This document shows, one piece after another, positions 60,829-64,000 of a stretch of 64,000 nt of DNA. Origin of the DNA: Marinicella pacifica (GTDB lineage Bacteria > Pseudomonadota > Gammaproteobacteria > Xanthomonadales > Marinicellaceae). The stretch's first letter is position 1, and every line of letters begins with the position of its first letter. The notes beneath the pieces are model-generated. The model searched no databases. It was not told the DNA's origin and saw only the letters and a list, made by a program, of their open reading frames with translations. Location: positions 205,169 through 269,168 of the forward strand of contig NZ_BMEO01000004.1 of assembly GCF_014636635.1 (NCBI RefSeq). The letters run 5' to 3'. Position numbers and translations under genes: made by a program.

Positions 60829-62201
60829 AAATTATCATACTCGGTGCCGGTCAGGTCGGCTCTTCGATTGCCAAACATCTAGAAAAGGAAAACAACGACA
60901 TTTCGGTGGTGGATATCGACAATAAATTGCTGACGGAACTGCAGCTGGATATGGACATCCGTACCGTACACGGCCATGCCTCACACCCCTCGGTCCTGAT
61001 TCGTGCGGGCGCTGCTGATGCCGATATGGTGGTTGCTCTGACCAGTTCCGATGAAGTCAACATGGTGGCTTGTCAGGTTTGTTACAGCCTGTTCAACACC
61101 CCCACCAAAATCGCCCGGATTCGTGAAGCGGAATATGCGAATCACCCGGAAATGTTCGAACACGAACATGTACCGATTGATTTTCACATTTCACCCGAAC
61201 AATTGGTGACCAAGCACATCCATGGCCTGATTGAATATGAAGGAGCGCTTCAGGTGATGGAATTTGCGCAGGGTCGGGCGCAACTGGTGACTATTGAGGT
61301 GGTTAAAAACGGACCCTTACTTGACCAGCAACTGCGGGAATTTCACCGTATTCTGCCCGAAGGCGCTGACGCCAGGGTGGCGGCTTTATTTCGTGATGGC
61401 AAGGCCATTGAGCCGATTGGCGACACCGTACTGCGACTGGGCGATCTGGTGTTTATTCTGGCGGCCAAAAAACACATCCGCAAAATCATGGAGGCCTGGC
61501 ATAAAACCACTTCACCCAATTACAAAATCATGATAGCAGGTGGCGGCCACGTGGGCTTTAATCTGGCCAAAGCCCTGGAACAGGATCATTCGGTTAAAGT
61601 GATTGAATATGGCAAAGAACGCTCTGCACACATTGCCGAAGAACTCAATAAAGCGTTGGTGATTCGCGGTGATTGCACCTCTGAAAATATACTGCGCGAA
61701 GAAAATATAGCCGGTACCGATATATTTTGTGCCTTGACCAATGATGACCATTCGAACTTATTATCGGCTTTACTGGCCAAAAAACTCGGTGCCAATAAAG
61801 TCATCATGCTGATCAATAAAACCAATTATTCAGAACTGATTGAAAAAGACACGATTGACATCGTCATCTCACCGCAACACATCACCATCGGTGGTATTTT
61901 GGCGCATGTGCGCGGTGATTTTACCGCCCGGGTACATTCCTTGCTCGATGGCGCCGCCGAGGCCCTGGAAATTAAGGTCGCCGGTGACAGCGCCACTTCT
62001 CATGTCATCGGCCATAAAATCAAAAATCTGGTACTGCCCGCCGGTTGCACCATTGGCGGTATTATTCGGGATGGTGAGGTGTTGATGGCACACCAGGAAG
62101 AGGTGATTAAAAATGCCGATCACCTGATTATCTTTGTGACCAACACCCGAAACGTTAACGACTTAAAAATCTTGTTTGAGGTGGATGCCTCCTACCTGTA
62201 A
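60825..62201 (+). CDS. trkA: Trk potassium uptake regulator TrkA
   Basis: 458 residues with the duplicated Rossmann-TrkA_C layout. The first NAD loop is 'IIILGAGQVGSSIAKHLE' (residue ~6), the second 'IMIAGGGHVGFNLAKALE' (~232). TrkA_C segments follow each ('LLDQQLREFHRILPEGADARVAALFRDGKA' region, and the C-terminal 'GHKIKNLVLPAGCTIGGIIRDGEVLMAHQ' region). It binds NAD(H)/nucleotides and gates TrkH from the cytoplasmic side. Translation is coupled to ntrX by a 4-base overlap. Confidence 0.96.
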   Translation: MKIIILGAGQVGSSIAKHLEKENNDISVVDIDNKLLTELQLDMDIRTVHGHASHPSVLIRAGAADADMVVALTSSDEVNMVACQVCYSLFNTPTKIARIREAEYANHPEMFEHEHVPIDFHISPEQLVTKHIHGLIEYEGALQVMEFAQGRAQLVTIEVVKNGPLLDQQLREFHRILPEGADARVAALFRDGKAIEPIGDTVLRLGDLVFILAAKKHIRKIMEAWHKTTSPNYKIMIAGGGHVGFNLAKALEQDHSVKVIEYGKERSAHIAEELNKALVIRGDCTSENILREENIAGTDIFCALTNDDHSNLLSALLAKKLGANKVIMLINKTNYSELIEKDTIDIVISPQHITIGGILAHVRGDFTARVHSLLDGAAEALEIKVAGDSATSHVIGHKIKNLVLPAGCTIGGIIRDGEVLMAHQEEVIKNADHLIIFVTNTRNVNDLKILFEVDASYL

Positions 62202-62223
62202 GTGATGAGCACTTTTTAAAAAT

Positions 62224-63675
62224 ATGAACCCCGCCATTGTCCAAAAAATAATTGGTATTCTGCTTTTGATGTGCAGCTTTATGATGCTGCCACCGGTTCT
62301 GGTGGGCTTGATTTATCAGGATGGCGATATCTGGCCTTTTTTAGAAGGCTTCGCCGCTTTGGTGCTGATTGGTGGTGTGTTGTTTTTTCCGAATCGTAAG
62401 CAATCCGCCAATTTAAGTATTCGCAGTGGCTTTCTGGTGGCCGGTGCTTCGTGGATTATCGTGGGCCTGGCCGGTGCGCTGCCTTTGTATTTATCTCATA
62501 ACCCCGAATTATCATTAAGCGACTCAGTTTTTGAATCCATTTCCGGGCTCACCACCACCGGTGCCACCATCTTGACCGATATTAATCACCTGCCACATGC
62601 CTTAAAATTCTATCGGCAACAACTCCAATGGCTGGGTGGTATGGGTATTATCGTGCTGGCGGTGGCAGTTTTACCGATGCTGCGCATCGGGGGTATGCAG
62701 ATTTTTAAAGCCGAAATTCCCGGCCCCATGAAAGACCAAAAACTGACCCCACGCATTACCGAAACCGCCAAAGCCTTGTGGTATATTTATCTGGGGATTA
62801 CAGTGATGTGTATCATCAGTTATTATCTGGCCGGTATGAACTTATTTGATGCCATCTGTCATGCCTTCAGCACCATATCCATTGGTGGTTTTTCACCCTA
62901 TGATGCGTCGTTTGGACATTTTAACAACGCCTTGCTGGAAATGCTGGCGGTATTGTTTATGGCCATTGCCGGCATCAACTTTGCCTCGCATTTTGTGGCC
63001 TGGAAAAGCGCCTCGATTAAAACCTATATGGCCAATACCGAGGTCAAAGTATTTTTGGGTTTTCTCGCCACCGCTTCCCTGTTAACGGCCAGCCAGCTTT
63101 ACCTCACCGGCACCACCAGCACCCTGTTTGAATCTTTGCGTGAGGGTACGTTTCAGGCGGTGTCCATTGGCACCACCACCGGTTATACCACCGAAAGTTT
63201 TTATTTTTGGCCTGCCGCCTTACCGATTATGCTTTTGATGTTTGCCAGCATCGGCGGCTGTGCCGGTTCCACCGCCGGCGGTATTAAAGTGATCCGCATC
63301 ATTTTATTGTTTAAAATGAGTATGCGAGAGTTGTACCGTCTGATTCATCCCCACGGTAAATTTCTGATTAAAGTTAACGGTAAAACCGTTAACTATCGGG
63401 TGCTGGATTCGATTTCCGCTTTTTTTGTGCAATTTTTATTTCTACTGATTGTCTTTACCCTGGTTTTGTCTATGTTTGGTGAAGACATCGTCACTTCGCT
63501 GTCGGCTTCTTTATCGGCCTTAACCAATCTGGGTCCTGCACTCGGCGATGCCGGTCCTCATTACGCCGATATTCATGATGGTGCCAAATGGGTACTGTCC
63601 CTGGCCATGGTCTTTGGTCGTTTAGAATTATTTACCCTGTTTATCTTAATGATTCCGGATTATTGGGAATACTAA
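62224..63675 (+). CDS. trkH: Trk potassium uptake channel subunit TrkH
   Basis: 483 residues, about ten or more membrane helices with four pore loops. Filter-like loops: 'ISGLTTTGATILTDINHLP' (first), 'HAFSTISIGGFSPYDASFGHF' (second), 'VSIGTTTGYTTESFYFWP' (third) and 'LSALTNLGPALGDAGPHY' (fourth). 'QWLGGMGIIVLAVAVLPMLRIGGMQIFKAE' region is typical. With TrkA it takes up K+ across the inner membrane. 22 bases after trkA; a GGAATA...TATTCC inverted repeat overlaps its stop. Confidence 0.96.
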   Translation: MNPAIVQKIIGILLLMCSFMMLPPVLVGLIYQDGDIWPFLEGFAALVLIGGVLFFPNRKQSANLSIRSGFLVAGASWIIVGLAGALPLYLSHNPELSLSDSVFESISGLTTTGATILTDINHLPHALKFYRQQLQWLGGMGIIVLAVAVLPMLRIGGMQIFKAEIPGPMKDQKLTPRITETAKALWYIYLGITVMCIISYYLAGMNLFDAICHAFSTISIGGFSPYDASFGHFNNALLEMLAVLFMAIAGINFASHFVAWKSASIKTYMANTEVKVFLGFLATASLLTASQLYLTGTTSTLFESLREGTFQAVSIGTTTGYTTESFYFWPAALPIMLLMFASIGGCAGSTAGGIKVIRIILLFKMSMRELYRLIHPHGKFLIKVNGKTVNYRVLDSISAFFVQFLFLLIVFTLVLSMFGEDIVTSLSASLSALTNLGPALGDAGPHYADIHDGAKWVLSLAMVFGRLELFTLFILMIPDYWEY

Positions 63676-64000
63676 GCCGAATATTCCACTTAAAAAATCG
63701 GAGAACAACTGTTCTGGTTTATGGCGATCAGTTTAGTTTTAACCGCTTAATATCGCACTTGAATCAGACATTCTTTTCCTGCCCAACCGAATAAATAAAT
63801 CCTGTTAATTTTAAGTTTTGACTATGATTGGAGGCAAGTCTTTAAAAATATTTAAAAAAAACATGATTTAAGTGAGAGAAAGTAACTTCTTGATTCACCT
63901 TATACTTAGAAAAGATTTAAATTTCTAAATGAACCCGTGGTGCATTTAGGCAATTTTGATTTTTAGGTTGTTAATATTTCTGTTTTCGAGGTAGTTAATC
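63676..64000. other. Right-edge spacer with weak hairpins and an ECF-type promoter
   Basis: No complete ORF. AGAAC-aact-GTTCT (63702-63715) is a weak hairpin that could end the trk transcript. Beyond it the DNA is AT-rich and carries promoter site E, pointing out of the window. Confidence 0.6.
63872..63902 (+). promoter_or_regulatory. ECF-type promoter (site E) for a gene beyond the right edge
   Basis: GTGAGAGA (63872-63879), 16 bases, CACCTTA (63896-63902). Same geometry as sites A-D, about 56 kb away from them. The transcript would start near 63909; no ORF begins before 64000, so the gene lies outside with a leader of at least 90 bases. It predicts another member of the regulon. Confidence 0.55.

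Overview
This window looks like chromosome from a free-living, aerobic gammaproteobacterium. The evidence is a caa3-type cytochrome oxidase cluster in the usual gammaproteobacterial gene order, a split PntAA/PntAB/PntB transhydrogenase, TtcA, MnmG, TcdA and MtgA, an ExeA/GspB pair and NtrX-TrkA-TrkH. The secreted Ig and kelch proteins, the ECF sigma/CHAT module and the 'IFxxGF(D/E)' tails suggest the Marinicella/Lysobacterales neighbourhood. That placement is inference from gene content, not from a marker-gene tree. I saw no rRNA, tRNA, CRISPR array, prophage or insertion sequence.

Layout. (1) 1-7.9 kb: a secreted Ig-like protein cut by the left edge, an ECF sigma factor translationally coupled to a putative anti-sigma factor, a convergent operon with a small protein and a secreted TPR-CHAT protein, and a small membrane-anchored ORF. 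Four promoter-like sites (8-mer GTGAGAGA/G, exactly 16 nt, then (C/T)ACTT-like 7-mer) sit as two back-to-back divergent pairs in front of all of these, and a fifth lies at the right edge of the window. I read this as a self-contained ECF regulon for envelope or secreted proteins; it is the most interesting system here. (2) 7.9-15.8 kb: pnt operon, an M23 peptidase, and an Lrp/AsnC regulator divergent from a fused branched-chain 2-oxoacid dehydrogenase E1 and its E2. (3) 15.9-20.7 kb: an AT-rich NYN-domain gene whose leader folds into a three-way-junction RNA, a small membrane protein, a large PLP enzyme, a GspG-like protein and MtgA, with three copies of a repeat element. (4) 20.9-27.2 kb: AT-rich accessory segment with a 1.5-kiloresidue kelch/Ig surface protein flanked by two unrecognised genes, one of them possibly nuclease-like. 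(5) 27.7-43 kb: housekeeping genes (rph-rdgB-hemW, carbonic anhydrase, MoxR/VWA, DUF1800/DUF1501, TraB-like, ydcH-like, ttcA, mnmG, kbp) and a bacterial voltage-gated channel with a calcium-channel-like filter. (6) 43.1-52.6 kb: one long minus-strand operon for cytochrome c oxidase, its assembly factors, heme A synthesis, TatD and TcdA, including a 43-residue protein between ctaD and ctaG. (7) 53-63.7 kb: PutA, GspA/ExeA, GspB, a rhomboid protease, DUF1820, an NtrX-like regulator and TrkA-TrkH.

Start codons were re-chosen where a Shine-Dalgarno, a domain boundary, a signal peptide or an overlapping stop favoured an internal start. All calls rest on reading the sequence; no database search was possible.
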